NCBI GenBank assembly: GCA_021776475.1
Contig: JAJFFV010000005.1
Span: forward strand, 310,001-374,000
Origin: Parvularculaceae bacterium
GTDB lineage: Bacteria > Pseudomonadota > Alphaproteobacteria > Caulobacterales > Parvularculaceae
Length of the DNA stretch: 64,000 bases
Direction of reading: 5' to 3'
A program made the position numbers and the translations under genes. This document shows positions 26,984 to 35,402 of the stretch, piece by piece; position 1 is the stretch's first letter, and each line of letters begins with the position of its first letter. The notes beneath the pieces are model-generated. The model was not told the DNA's origin. It was given only the letters and a program-made list of their open reading frames with translations, and did not search any database.

Positions 26984-28283
26984 CGGTGAATTGTTGCCGA
27001 CCGAAATGTGCTTCCAGAAATTCGAAAAAAGCCGGCCAATCATCTTCTGTGACCCCGTGTGTCCCCGGCCGAATGTGAAACACCAATTCCGCTGACGGCA
27101 GAAAGTCTTTGAGAGTTAATTGCGCAAGCCCGCCGGCACCAAGGAGTTCGTAGGCTGGATCGGCGCCGAGCGCGGCCATGAATGACCCTTCCGGATCGGA
27201 CCAGACATCCCGCCGCGCGTTGCCCAGCAAAACTGGACGTGGCGCTATCATCGCAAGTAACTGGTGCTGATCAACCGGCAAGTCGCTCTCGCGCTCGCTA
27301 TATTCAGCATACTGCGTGGAAAACCAATGTGGGTAACTACTAGTAATAGCGCCCACTGTTTCTCCCGCTTTGTTCCGGCTGAGCGACCCGCCACCGGCGC
27401 CAGATTGATGTGAAATGACACCGTCCACGCGCCCATCAAAGGCCGCCGAAAGTAGCGCCGACTTGCCATATCGAGAGTGGCCATAAAGCACCATGCCGTT
27501 CGGATCGAAGCGATTATCCATTTCCAAAACATCAATGACCCGTGAAAACCCCCATCCCCAAGCTGCAATGGCGCCCCATCGTGTTGCGTCATCCTGATGG
27601 CCTGCCGACAGCTGCTTCAGCGCAGCAATTCCCGCCCCTGAATTGTCGGGCACATAGTCTCCCGGATAGAACGTTGCCAGTGCAAAACCGCGATCAACCA
27701 TCTCCTCCAATGGAGGCGTCGCGATATAGCGCCCGAAAATATACGTCATCGCCATATTTATGACGCCGTCACCATCACACCCGCCACCTGTTGCAGGGCG
27801 TGACACGTCCGGGTGGGGAATGGTAGTATGGTTGCGACAAAACGTCTCCATAAGGATGACTGGTAATGGGCCTGGCTGTTTCGACGGTGTGGCGAGCAGC
27901 AATCTGAAAGTCGCTTTGGCTGGAGGCGCATCCCCAAACTGGGCCAGCGCTTCAATCGTTAACTCCTCCAGGACCGCGCGGCCGTCAAGGAATCTGTCGG
28001 CAACCACCCGTCGGTCAATCACCGAGGCAGAGGAAAAGTCCGGCAGGTATCCATAGACGTGCGCCTGAAACGCGTCGCGCAATTGCGGCACGCGCTCTTC
28101 ACGCCAAGATGTGATGGACGTCACTTCTCCTGCTCCCTCGAACGACCCGAGAACCGCAGGCGTCGCAACCGGTCGGTCAGGTGTCAGGTCGGTCCAGGCA
28201 AGCGTCAATTGAATACAGCCCGTGACCAGCAAAAGCATCGCGGGTACAAAAACAAACTGATTTTTTGCCGACATAAACGCCAT
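26961..28283 (-). CDS. CE15-like alpha/beta hydrolase lipoprotein
   Basis: The track begins at 28397; ATG at 28283 (MAFMSAK), with GGGGAAA upstream, gives 440 residues. The N-terminus ends in the lipobox LLVTGC, so it is probably lipidated at that Cys. The nucleophile elbow GHSRYGKSALL and the later QHQLLAMIAPRPVLLGN and GTHGVTEDD match the carbohydrate esterase 15 (glucuronoyl esterase) group, except that the usual elbow GCSRxG has His for Cys. A role on glucuronic acid-containing polysaccharide at the envelope is plausible; galU lies next door. Substrate unproven. Confidence 0.78.
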   Translation of the reverse strand: MAFMSAKNQFVFVPAMLLLVTGCIQLTLAWTDLTPDRPVATPAVLGSFEGAGEVTSITSWREERVPQLRDAFQAHVYGYLPDFSSASVIDRRVVADRFLDGRAVLEELTIEALAQFGDAPPAKATFRLLLATPSKQPGPLPVILMETFCRNHTTIPHPDVSRPATGGGCDGDGVINMAMTYIFGRYIATPPLEEMVDRGFALATFYPGDYVPDNSGAGIAALKQLSAGHQDDATRWGAIAAWGWGFSRVIDVLEMDNRFDPNGMVLYGHSRYGKSALLSAAFDGRVDGVISHQSGAGGGSLSRNKAGETVGAITSSYPHWFSTQYAEYSERESDLPVDQHQLLAMIAPRPVLLGNARRDVWSDPEGSFMAALGADPAYELLGAGGLAQLTLKDFLPSAELVFHIRPGTHGVTEDDWPAFFEFLEAHFGRQQFTATSDQTP

Positions 28284-28437
28284 CGCTAATTTCCCCGGAT
28301 TAAGCGCCAAATGTACGGTAACTGTACCTAAAGTCGCTTCAAATCCACGTGTTGTCGGCAAAAAACGGCAGCTTGCGGTTTTTGCAAAAAGCATCATAAG
28401 TGCCGGTTAAAATCACATACAAACAGGAAATGCTTTT

Positions 28438-29310
28438 ATGAGCCAAATCCGTAAAATCGTTATTCCCGTTGCCGGACACGGTACCCGCGTCTTGCCAGCG
28501 ACAAAATCGATCCCGAAAGAAATGCTCCCGGTCGTCGACAAACCTCTCATCGACTACGTCGTTGCGGAAGCACTGGAAGCAGGGATCGAGCATGTGATTT
28601 TTGTGACTGGTCGCGGCAAGAGCGCTCTGGAAGATTATTTCGATCATGCTTTTGAACTGGAAGCAGGTCTTCAGGCCAAAAACAAAACCGATATTTTGAC
28701 AGAGGTGCGCCAGCCGATCCGCCCCCCAGGATCGCTCTGTTATACCCGGCAGCAATCGCCCGCGGGGCTCGGCCATGCCATCTGGTGCGCCCGCGAGATT
28801 GTCGGCAATGAACCCTTTGCCATTTCACTGCCTGACGTGATCATCCGTGGCACGCCCGGATGCCTCAAGGAAATGGTTGATCAGTACAAGGTGTGTAATG
28901 GCAACATTGTAGCGGTTGAGGAAGTGCCCCGCGAGGAAGTTAACAAATATGGTATCATCGCGCCGAAAAGCACAGACAGCGATCTCATGGAAATGACCGG
29001 CATGGTTGAAAAACCGACAGTCGAAGATGCACCGTCAAACTTCTCGATTACCGGGCGATATATCCTGCAGCCAGAGATATTCAGCTTACTAGAGAAAACA
29101 GAAAAGGGTGCGGGAAATGAGATTCAACTAACGGATGCCATGGCCGAACTGATGAAGGCGCAGAGCTTCTTCGCGTACAGATTTTCTGGCGAAAGTCATG
29201 ATTGCGGCAGCAAACTCGGCTGGCTCAAAGCCAATATGGCATTCGCCAAAGACCGTTCAGAATTTACTGAAGATGTCGCAGCGTATGCTAAGGAGCTTTT
29301 TTCGATCTAA
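28438..29310 (+). CDS. galU: UTP--glucose-1-phosphate uridylyltransferase
   Basis: A 290-residue GalU. The nucleotide-binding motif is PVAGHGTRVLPATKSIPKEMLP near residues 11-30 (the common form has GLGTR; here GHGTR), with EDYFDHAFELE and GLGHAIWCAREIVGNEPF further on. It makes UDP-glucose, the donor and precursor for exopolysaccharide and lipopolysaccharide sugars, which fits the ligase and sugar transferase downstream. Its stop overlaps the convergent small membrane gene by four bases. Confidence 0.95.
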   Translation: MSQIRKIVIPVAGHGTRVLPATKSIPKEMLPVVDKPLIDYVVAEALEAGIEHVIFVTGRGKSALEDYFDHAFELEAGLQAKNKTDILTEVRQPIRPPGSLCYTRQQSPAGLGHAIWCAREIVGNEPFAISLPDVIIRGTPGCLKEMVDQYKVCNGNIVAVEEVPREEVNKYGIIAPKSTDSDLMEMTGMVEKPTVEDAPSNFSITGRYILQPEIFSLLEKTEKGAGNEIQLTDAMAELMKAQSFFAYRFSGESHDCGSKLGWLKANMAFAKDRSEFTEDVAAYAKELFSI

Positions 29311-29579
29311 AAGATCGCCTGGCCAATATAAAGCACCAATGCCCAAAACAGCGCACAGCTGATAAACACAAACGCAATCATACGTCTCGTTGACCAGCGA
29401 TCCTCAATGAATTCTTCGGACGCGCGTTCGTCCCAGGTATTTTCGAGATAGGATTGCAACCGTCGCGCCGGGGATGTCAATCCATCGGCGATCTCCAATG
29501 GGGCCTCTTGCTCTGTATTATCTGCGTCCGGCTGATCCGGATCGAGATCGTTGAGCTTCTGTTCTGCCTTACCTGCCAT
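29307..29579 (-). CDS. Small tail-anchored unknown protein
   Basis: 90 residues: an acidic soluble N-terminus (DLDPDQPDADNTEQE) and one C-terminal membrane segment, MIAFVFISCALFWALVLYIG, three residues from the end, so it looks tail-anchored. Family not recognised. It is convergent with galU, overlapping four bases. Confidence 0.62.
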   Translation of the reverse strand: MAGKAEQKLNDLDPDQPDADNTEQEAPLEIADGLTSPARRLQSYLENTWDERASEEFIEDRWSTRRMIAFVFISCALFWALVLYIGQAIF

Positions 29580-29625
29580 CGCCCCGTCCCTGTCATTATT
29601 TCCAGTATAGAACCCGCCTATTTAA

Positions 29626-29664
29626 CAAAGCGTTAATCTCGGTTAGGATTTGGTTAACGCTTTG
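29626..29664. promoter_or_regulatory. Perfect 11-bp inverted repeat with CtrA-like box
   Basis: CAAAGCGTTAA at 29626-29636 and TTAACGCTTTG at 29654-29664 are exact inverted copies, 17 bases apart. Inside lies TTAG-N7-TTAAC (29643-29658), one mismatch from the CtrA consensus TTAA-N7-TTAAC. It is in the divergent gap between the small tail-anchored gene and the exported protein at 29744, so it could regulate either. Confidence 0.5.
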
Positions 29665-29743
29665 CCGCCAGATATTTTTAACGCCTTGAATGGTAAGTTG
29701 ATTCCATGAATGCGCATATGCACTGAAAAACGGTCAAAACGGC

Positions 29744-30373
29744 ATGAACCAGGCATCACACCTTGATTCCAGATTTTTGAGCAGCATGATTAGTGGCATG
29801 TTTCTGGCCGCGGGCGCCTTGTCATTTGCGGCATTCAGCGGCGAGGCCCGCGCCTACAGGATCGCCGGGCTTGATACCGCAACGTTGCAGAGTGGCTCTC
29901 TTTTACCACTCGGCCGATTAAGCTCGCCCAGTTATTACACCGCCGTCGCCGATACAGCGCTGGCGCTGCAACCGCCCGATCTGAAACTTGCTGAACAAGC
30001 AACAACACAAGCAATTCTCAGAAATGACCGCGACGTCAACGCTTGGAACCGCCTTGCCTATATCGACATACGTCAAAACGGCCAGCTCACACGCGATGGC
30101 ATGGCGGCGCTTTATCAATCCTACGCGGCAAGCCCATACGGCGATCTTGCATTGATGACTTGGCGGGTTGATTTCGCGACCGGCACATGGGCAGCGTTGC
30201 CGGACGACCTGCGCGCCAGGACACTCGCGCAAATACCGGTCATCGGTCGCTTCGGTATCAGCTGGGATTGGCGCGTTAAAGCCTGTCGGGAAAACCCACA
30301 CAAGGAAATTTACCAAGCAGTTTGTGCGATCGCCCCTGGCGTCGTGCGACCGGGCACCCCGCCGCAAGGGTAG
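29744..30373 (+). CDS. Exported unknown protein next to O-antigen ligase
   Basis: 209 residues, not recognised. A hydrophobic N-terminus (ISGMFLAAGALSFAAFSG) ending in GEARA-YR is a likely signal peptide. The middle is helical with TPR-like character (LAEQATTQAILRNDRDVNAWNRLAYIDI), and two Cys near the C-terminus (KACRENP, AVCAIAP) could form a disulfide. It ends one base from the convergent O-antigen ligase; similar exported TPR-like proteins sit beside ligase genes in some alphaproteobacteria (from memory), suggesting a polysaccharide export or polymerisation helper (inference). Confidence 0.72.
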   Translation: MNQASHLDSRFLSSMISGMFLAAGALSFAAFSGEARAYRIAGLDTATLQSGSLLPLGRLSSPSYYTAVADTALALQPPDLKLAEQATTQAILRNDRDVNAWNRLAYIDIRQNGQLTRDGMAALYQSYAASPYGDLALMTWRVDFATGTWAALPDDLRARTLAQIPVIGRFGISWDWRVKACRENPHKEIYQAVCAIAPGVVRPGTPPQG

Positions 30374-30374
30374 G

Positions 30375-31685
30375 TTACGACCCGGACGGCGCTTGCGATA
30401 CGGTGCGGGCGCTACCCTGCGCAATTCCAGCGCCAAGGCCCAGTATGCATACAAACCACCACATAAAGCCGGGTATCTCCAGCGCATAGTCGACCAGACC
30501 GTGAAAGAGAACGAACAGTGAGATGATCAACGTTGCCCGCAGATAGGTTTTGTACCGACGTCGCTGCGCCAGTCCCTGCGCTATCGTCCTGATAATGAGG
30601 GCCAATACGGACAACATGGCAATCGTGCCAACCCAGCCGGTCTGCACCAGCCATTGTAGGGCAATATTATGTGCGGCGCCCTGTGTTGCCAGAATATGCG
30701 CGTTGTCCGCAGTCATGATCATGTTGTTGACGGTGCTAAAGGAGCCGAGACCATGTCCCATAAGAGGCTTTTCAGATGCGGCCTCCCAGTAGGCACTATA
30801 CATGACGAACCGGTTGTTCGCATCTTCATCGAGATCCGCATATCGCGCGCCGGCAACGTCGCCGGAAATCACCCAGAACAGCGCGCCAAGAACGACAACA
30901 ACACCAACAACAAGAGCAATCGTCCATTTCGTACTCATGCCGGACACCTCACTTGCGCGACCTCTACGCGCAAAAAAATCCCAGGCACACAAGATCATCA
31001 AACAGATGAACGAGAAAGCAAGGCCAGCTCGTGAAGCGGTCAAGAGCAGACATACTGCCGCAAACATAAACGTCATCACGCCAATGGTAGCGTGCCGAAA
31101 TAGACTTTCAATCAATGTGATCGGATGAAGGCTGACGATTTTCGTCAGTGCCCGAAGAATGGTTGCGGCTGCAGCAAGCATCGCAACACCAAAGAACGTC
31201 GCCGCGGTGTTCGCTGAAAGAAATGCCGCTGACAGACGATCTTGGTGATAAGGTCGTGGCCGACCGTGAATGAATTCGGGATTAACCGCAAAATCAATGA
31301 AGGCCCACAATCCGATCAATAGAAAGACCGCCAGCATCAACTGCCACATCCGACTGGTATCTGAAAATTTTCGCGCGCTCATCTCCGAGAGCACAAAAAC
31401 GGCGCAGGCTGCAATAAGGACCGCATAGTCTGGCCCCGCAAGTGCGAGCCGACCTGCGACAATATCGTAGATGATAAACAGCGCCAAAAGAGCCAGCCCG
31501 GCGACAATTGCCATCGGTAGTTTGGCAGCGCGGCCAATGATAAGGGCGACGCCGGCAAGCGCCAGCAATAGACCTGAGAACATAAATCCGGTCATCGGCG
31601 TGTCGGCGCCAAAAAACATACTCGCGCCGGCCAGCAAGAAAAGCAGCAGCCCATAGGGAAAGATCAGACGCGCGAATTCCTTCAT
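30375..31685 (-). CDS. O-antigen ligase family (Wzy/WaaL-like) membrane protein
   Basis: About 436 residues with ten to twelve membrane helices. The Wzy_C-type region shows the large periplasmic loop with EAASEKPLMGHGLGSF and AHNIALQWLVQTGWVG, the conserved HN and G(H)G-x-GSF signature of ligases and polymerases. It would join or polymerise undecaprenyl-linked glycan at the outer face of the inner membrane. The track starts at 31706; ATG at 31685 (MKEFARLIF) fits the first helix better, but no good ribosome site marks either. Confidence 0.87.
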   Translation of the reverse strand: MKEFARLIFPYGLLLFLLAGASMFFGADTPMTGFMFSGLLLALAGVALIIGRAAKLPMAIVAGLALLALFIIYDIVAGRLALAGPDYAVLIAACAVFVLSEMSARKFSDTSRMWQLMLAVFLLIGLWAFIDFAVNPEFIHGRPRPYHQDRLSAAFLSANTAATFFGVAMLAAAATILRALTKIVSLHPITLIESLFRHATIGVMTFMFAAVCLLLTASRAGLAFSFICLMILCAWDFFARRGRASEVSGMSTKWTIALVVGVVVVLGALFWVISGDVAGARYADLDEDANNRFVMYSAYWEAASEKPLMGHGLGSFSTVNNMIMTADNAHILATQGAAHNIALQWLVQTGWVGTIAMLSVLALIIRTIAQGLAQRRRYKTYLRATLIISLFVLFHGLVDYALEIPGFMWWFVCILGLGAGIAQGSARTVSQAPSGS

Positions 31686-31752
31686 ACACGCGAACTTAAC
31701 GATCATCTATTGTCAATTGGTTACGGCGCAGCGCGGGCGGACAGTCCATTTT

Positions 31753-32157
31753 TCACTGTTTGCTGGCCATTTTTGCCCCCATCAGCGCAGCGACAAGTTT
31801 CGTTACCCAGGAAAGCGCGGCGATAAAGGCTAAAGACTGCAACGCGCCCTCGCTTGCTAGCATGATGAGATCCAACATCGTATAGATTGCCACAACTGCG
31901 ATCGCGAATTTGATGGCATCTCGTTGCGGGCGCCACTTTGTAAACAGATATAAGCCGGCGAAGAATATCGGCGCTCCAGCGAATACACTCGACCACGGAG
32001 AAATATCCAGAGCCGCAGCCTCATAGAATGCGTTGTCGTGCCCCGGTTCAATGACATACGCGTAGATAGCGACAACTCCAATCGCAACAGCGACATTGAT
32101 CGCCATCAGCAAAATGGTCACGCCTGCAGCCTTTATCACATCGATTGCTTTAAACAC
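31753..32157 (-). CDS. Unknown four-helix membrane protein
   Basis: 134 residues with four hydrophobic segments (ILLMAINVAVAIGVVAIYAYV, SVFAGAPIFFAGLYLF, FAIAVVAIYTMLDLIML, SLAFIAALSWVTKLVAALMG). Not recognised. It follows the SRPBCC gene by 25 bases on the same strand and may share its ArsR-controlled transcript (inference). Confidence 0.65.
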   Translation of the reverse strand: MFKAIDVIKAAGVTILLMAINVAVAIGVVAIYAYVIEPGHDNAFYEAAALDISPWSSVFAGAPIFFAGLYLFTKWRPQRDAIKFAIAVVAIYTMLDLIMLASEGALQSLAFIAALSWVTKLVAALMGAKMASKQ

Positions 32158-32182
32158 ATGTGCCTCCCTTTATTGGTAGTGC

Positions 32183-33052
32183 CTATTTCTTCTCAACGGT
32201 GTTTTTGAGCTTGCTAATAAAACCGTCCCAGCCAAATGGGTAGTCGGAAATATCTGATGGCCGCGTGAACCCTGAATGGATAACCGTAACACGTGTATAA
32301 TCGCCCTCGTCCGCCAGCAGCCACGTGATTGTCTGCACAGGTACAGACGAATCGCCGCGCCAGTCCGGCCAGTCAGTGACAAGCTTTTCATTCTCAATAT
32401 ATTCAAGGATCTTTGTCGGCCCGCCCGCAACGTTGTGACCGCCGACTTCATAGCGCCAACCGTAGGAATATTTGCCACCGAGATGTGGCTCGACAACAGC
32501 GTTTTCAGCCCAGATCCACTCGGCCATCATTTCAGGCGTGATCAGCGCGGCAAACACGGCCTCCCTTGGAGCCTCGATCAAAATGGACTGCCGGATTTCC
32601 GGATCAGGGTCGTTGTAGTCAGGCAGTAGGAAGCCGTCGCCACCCTTGAGATAGGTGACGAAGTTGCCGCCGTGCAGCCGCCAGAGGTCATCGATCAGTT
32701 CTTTGACGCGCACGCCGGTCGGCGCCTCTGCGAAAGAATGACGACCGCTGATTGTCGTTCCATCAGCACCAGCATCAAGGGCAAATGTAACAGTGCTTTC
32801 AATACCAAGCAGGGGCCATGTGAACCCGAAACAGTTGGGTGGATCATAGGAAGTGATTTTTTGTGATGCCTGCGCCTTTGTCGGTGTTTCGATTGTATGT
32901 TTACCCCAGAACCTGAAGGTGCCACCTTCTTTCCCCTCGACCTCCACGTGTTCAGCGAACCATTTTTGCAGAACAGAAGGATCAGTCAGTGCCTGAAAGG
33001 TGTTCTCGGTCGATGCCGGTGCAGTCCAGGTGAATTCGTGAATGTAGATCAT
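32183..33052 (-). CDS. Tandem SRPBCC (AHSA1-like) protein
   Basis: 289 residues with two START-like/AHSA1 domains in tandem. The first (1-130) has FTWTAPASTENTFQALTDPSVLQKWFAEHV; the second (about 150-289) has IRQSILIEAPREAVFAALITPEMMAEWIW. Such domains bind hydrophobic ligands and are often encoded after an ArsR repressor, as here (14 bases). Ligand and role unknown; one-gene tandem copies are less common than single-domain proteins. Confidence 0.85.
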   Translation of the reverse strand: MIYIHEFTWTAPASTENTFQALTDPSVLQKWFAEHVEVEGKEGGTFRFWGKHTIETPTKAQASQKITSYDPPNCFGFTWPLLGIESTVTFALDAGADGTTISGRHSFAEAPTGVRVKELIDDLWRLHGGNFVTYLKGGDGFLLPDYNDPDPEIRQSILIEAPREAVFAALITPEMMAEWIWAENAVVEPHLGGKYSYGWRYEVGGHNVAGGPTKILEYIENEKLVTDWPDWRGDSSVPVQTITWLLADEGDYTRVTVIHSGFTRPSDISDYPFGWDGFISKLKNTVEKK

Positions 33053-33066
33053 ATTTATTCCGTATA

Positions 33067-33420
33067 CTATTTATTTTTTTCTTCTGACACGCGGACACGT
33101 TCCTCAACCACGGTTTTGAGATTGGTCAACCGCGCCGCCCAGTAGAGCCTGTAGTTTTCGAGCCAGCGGTCAATTTCCCTCAAGCCGCTGGGCTCAAGCG
33201 AGTAAAAACGCTTCTGCGCTTCTCGTCTCTCTTGCAAAAGACCCGCGTTTTTCAAGACCCGCACATGTCGCGCAATCGCTGGCCGGCTGACCGCAAAGCG
33301 CTCGGCGATTTCCCCCGCCCCCAGCTCCCCTGCACGGAGATGATCGAGAATTGCCCGCCGGGTCGGGTCGGCGATCGCATTGAACGGGGACCGGGACAGG
33401 ACAAATTCGTTTGTAACCAT
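33067..33420 (-). CDS. ArsR/SmtB-type winged-helix regulator
   Basis: 117 residues from ATG at 33420 (MVTNEF); the track's 33438 adds six residues. The winged helix is clear: SPFNAIADPTRRAILDHLRAG, then helix-turn-helix GEIAERFAVSRPAIARHVRVLKNAG and the wing QERREAQKRFYSL. The metal-site ELCVCDL motif of true metalloregulators is missing, so it belongs to the SRPBCC-associated subgroup whose inducer is usually unknown. It likely represses its own operon with the SRPBCC gene. Confidence 0.9.
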   Translation of the reverse strand: MVTNEFVLSRSPFNAIADPTRRAILDHLRAGELGAGEIAERFAVSRPAIARHVRVLKNAGLLQERREAQKRFYSLEPSGLREIDRWLENYRLYWAARLTNLKTVVEERVRVSEEKNK

Positions 33421-33546
33421 TCGGTTAAATAACAGCAAAATGAATAGCTTGGCAACCCTGCATCGCGTTCAGTCATGCAGAGAACCGGTTTCCATTTCGC
33501 CATCAATGGTGTAGCCGAACACGACCACTGCGAGACGAGAAGATCT

Positions 33547-34158
33547 ATGTTGGACGCCCTGATCTCACTGGTTATTGCCACCACGGCCCTGCTCGGGTCG
33601 CCAGGCCCCGCAACCCTGGCACTGGCAGCGACCGGGGCCTCATTCGGGTTTCGACAAGGAGCGAGATTTCTCGGCGGTATCTTGACGGGTCTTGTTGCCG
33701 TGATCATCCTGGCTGCATGCGGCGTCTCAGCGTTGCTGATGAATGGCAGTGTCTTTGCGCCAGGGCTGCTCGTCTTTTCGACCCTCTACATCATTTATGT
33801 CGCCTTCAAGATCGCGAGCGCTCCTATTGGCCCGAATGACACGACCACAATACCGCAAGCTGCGCCTGGCTTCGGTGACGGGATCATCCTCAACCTGACC
33901 AATCCCAAGGCCTATGCGGCGTTTGCCGCACTCTTCACGGCCTTCAGCTTACCGATTGAAAGCATGGTTTTGCGCCTAGCGATAATGGCTGGCATTTGCT
34001 TTGCAGCGGCTGCCATCATTGACGTACTCTGGCTGGGACTTGGCACCCTGCTCGCAGGCGCGTTTTCCGACCCACGACTTGCCCGCCCGTTAAGGATTCT
34101 CTTTGCAACACTGATGATCGCCGCGGTTCTTTGGAGCCTTGTTAAGATCTCCGGCTAA
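33547..34158 (+). CDS. LysE family translocator
   Basis: 203 residues from ATG at 33547 (MLDALISLVI); the track's start at 33475 would place its first 24 residues opposite the ArsR leader. Six membrane segments and the LysE/RhtB landmark GSPGPATLALAATGASFGFRQG near residue 18, plus NLTNPKAYAAFAALFT. The family exports amino acids or related metabolites. It is divergent from the ArsR gene, so it could be under the same regulator (inference). Confidence 0.87.
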   Translation: MLDALISLVIATTALLGSPGPATLALAATGASFGFRQGARFLGGILTGLVAVIILAACGVSALLMNGSVFAPGLLVFSTLYIIYVAFKIASAPIGPNDTTTIPQAAPGFGDGIILNLTNPKAYAAFAALFTAFSLPIESMVLRLAIMAGICFAAAAIIDVLWLGLGTLLAGAFSDPRLARPLRILFATLMIAAVLWSLVKISG

Positions 34159-34215
34159 ACTGCAAGAGATCCTGATTTGACCTCGGCATGCCGTTTTACT
34201 AGGGTCTCATCAGTG

Positions 34216-34253
34216 TGGTTAGGGGTGTTAACCAATGAAGTGCGTTATTGGTT
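34216..34253. promoter_or_regulatory. Overlapping alternative inverted repeats upstream of sugar transferase
   Basis: TGGTTA (34216-34221), TAACCAAT (34229-34236) and ATTGGTT (34247-34253): the middle arm can pair with either the left (6 bp) or the right (7 bp) arm, giving mutually exclusive hairpins. It lies 80 bases before the sugar transferase ATG. It may be a double operator or attenuator; no RNA start is known. Confidence 0.45.
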
Positions 34254-34332
34254 CTGTCTTCGCGTGGGGCGCGCAACTGGCCCAATCCTTGCAATTTTGT
34301 CGTCAACACTTTGTTAACCTTGGAAACCAGGC

Positions 34333-35028
34333 ATGACGGTAGCGACAGAATTCAAAGATCTCGAAATCCGGGATATTGACGAGGGTCTTGCAGTGCCGAC
34401 AGATGTGCCGGTGGGCCTTAACGGGCCGGTCAAAAGGGTAATTGACGTCGTCGTTGCGACCACTCTTTTTATCTTTATCCTGCCGATGCTGGCGGCAATC
34501 GCCATCTTGATCAGAGCCCAGGGCGCCGGGCCGGTCGTTTTTAAACAAACACGCTGTGGCAAAGCTGGTAAAGCGTTCACCTGTTATAAATTCCGTACAA
34601 TGCAGATTGATGCGCCCGCAACGCTGCAGGAACTACTCGAGCGCGATCCGGCGGCGGCGGCTGAATGGGAGAAAAACCAGAAACTGCAAAACGATCCACG
34701 CGTGACCAAACTCGGCATTTTTCTGCGCCGCTCCAGCCTCGATGAACTGCCGCAACTGGTCAACATCATCGCCGGTGATATGTCTATCATCGGTCCGCGG
34801 CCGGTTACCTTCAAGGAACTGCCGCGTTATGGCAGCAAGCTTCCTTATTACGCCGCCGCCCGGCCCGGCGTCACCGGTCTGTGGCAAGTCAACGGCCGCA
34901 ATAAGCTCGCCTACGAGCAACGCGTTGCCTATGATGCTGCCTATGCCAAAGACTGGAGCCTGATCGGCGATCTCAAGATCATTCTGAAAACCGTGCCAGT
35001 CGTTCTGTTTACGGATGGTGCATTTTAG
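34333..35028 (+). CDS. Bacterial sugar transferase (ExoY/WcaJ-like)
   Basis: 231 residues with one N-terminal membrane segment (VIDVVVATTLFIFILPMLAAIAILI) and the conserved catalytic core: VFKQTRCGKAGKAFTCYKFRTM, RVTKLGIFLRRSSLDELPQL and GDMSIIGPRPV, where the DE pair is catalytic. It puts the first sugar phosphate (galactose- or glucose-1-P) on undecaprenyl phosphate at the inner membrane, starting exopolysaccharide or O-antigen repeat synthesis. It fits galU and the ligase nearby. The acidic N-terminus (residues 1-30) is longer than in minimal enzymes. Confidence 0.92.
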   Translation: MTVATEFKDLEIRDIDEGLAVPTDVPVGLNGPVKRVIDVVVATTLFIFILPMLAAIAILIRAQGAGPVVFKQTRCGKAGKAFTCYKFRTMQIDAPATLQELLERDPAAAAEWEKNQKLQNDPRVTKLGIFLRRSSLDELPQLVNIIAGDMSIIGPRPVTFKELPRYGSKLPYYAAARPGVTGLWQVNGRNKLAYEQRVAYDAAYAKDWSLIGDLKIILKTVPVVLFTDGAF

Positions 35029-35055
35029 ACGTCGACCCTTGTTTTGAGGCGCAAA

Positions 35056-35388
35056 TTGAAAATATTGCAAAAAGTCGTTTTGGTTGTTCTGGTTCTAATG
35101 AGCCTTTCCGCAGGCCTGGTAAAAGTTCTTCAGATGCCGCAGGAGGTGCAGTTCTTTGAGAGGGCTGGCCTCGGTATCACCATGCTTATCTTGCTCGGGG
35201 CCGGACAGATAGTTGGTAGTGTCTTGACGGTGTTGCCAAAATTCAGAAAGCCGGGCGCGACAATCATCGCAACAGGGTTCCTCGCCTCCAGCATCGTTAT
35301 TTTCATGACCGGAGACCTCGCCTTCGCAGCAATTTCGCTTTTGCCTGTAGTTCTGACCGGCGTTCTTTTTTACGACACCAAAAAGTAG
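35056..35388 (+). CDS. DoxX-like four-helix membrane protein
   Basis: About 110 residues in four membrane segments (VVLVVLVLMSLSAGLVKVL, ITMLILLGAGQIVGSVL, IIATGFLASSIVIFM, ISLLPVVLTGVLFY). The AGLVKVL and LLGAGQIVGS segments recall DoxX/DUF4870-like small membrane proteins; function unknown. No ATG is available: the track uses TTG at 35044, but TTG at 35056 has GAGG six bases upstream and I prefer it. Confidence 0.6.
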   Translation: MKILQKVVLVVLVLMSLSAGLVKVLQMPQEVQFFERAGLGITMLILLGAGQIVGSVLTVLPKFRKPGATIIATGFLASSIVIFMTGDLAFAAISLLPVVLTGVLFYDTKK

Positions 35389-35402
35389 GCAGGCTTTATT
35401 TG

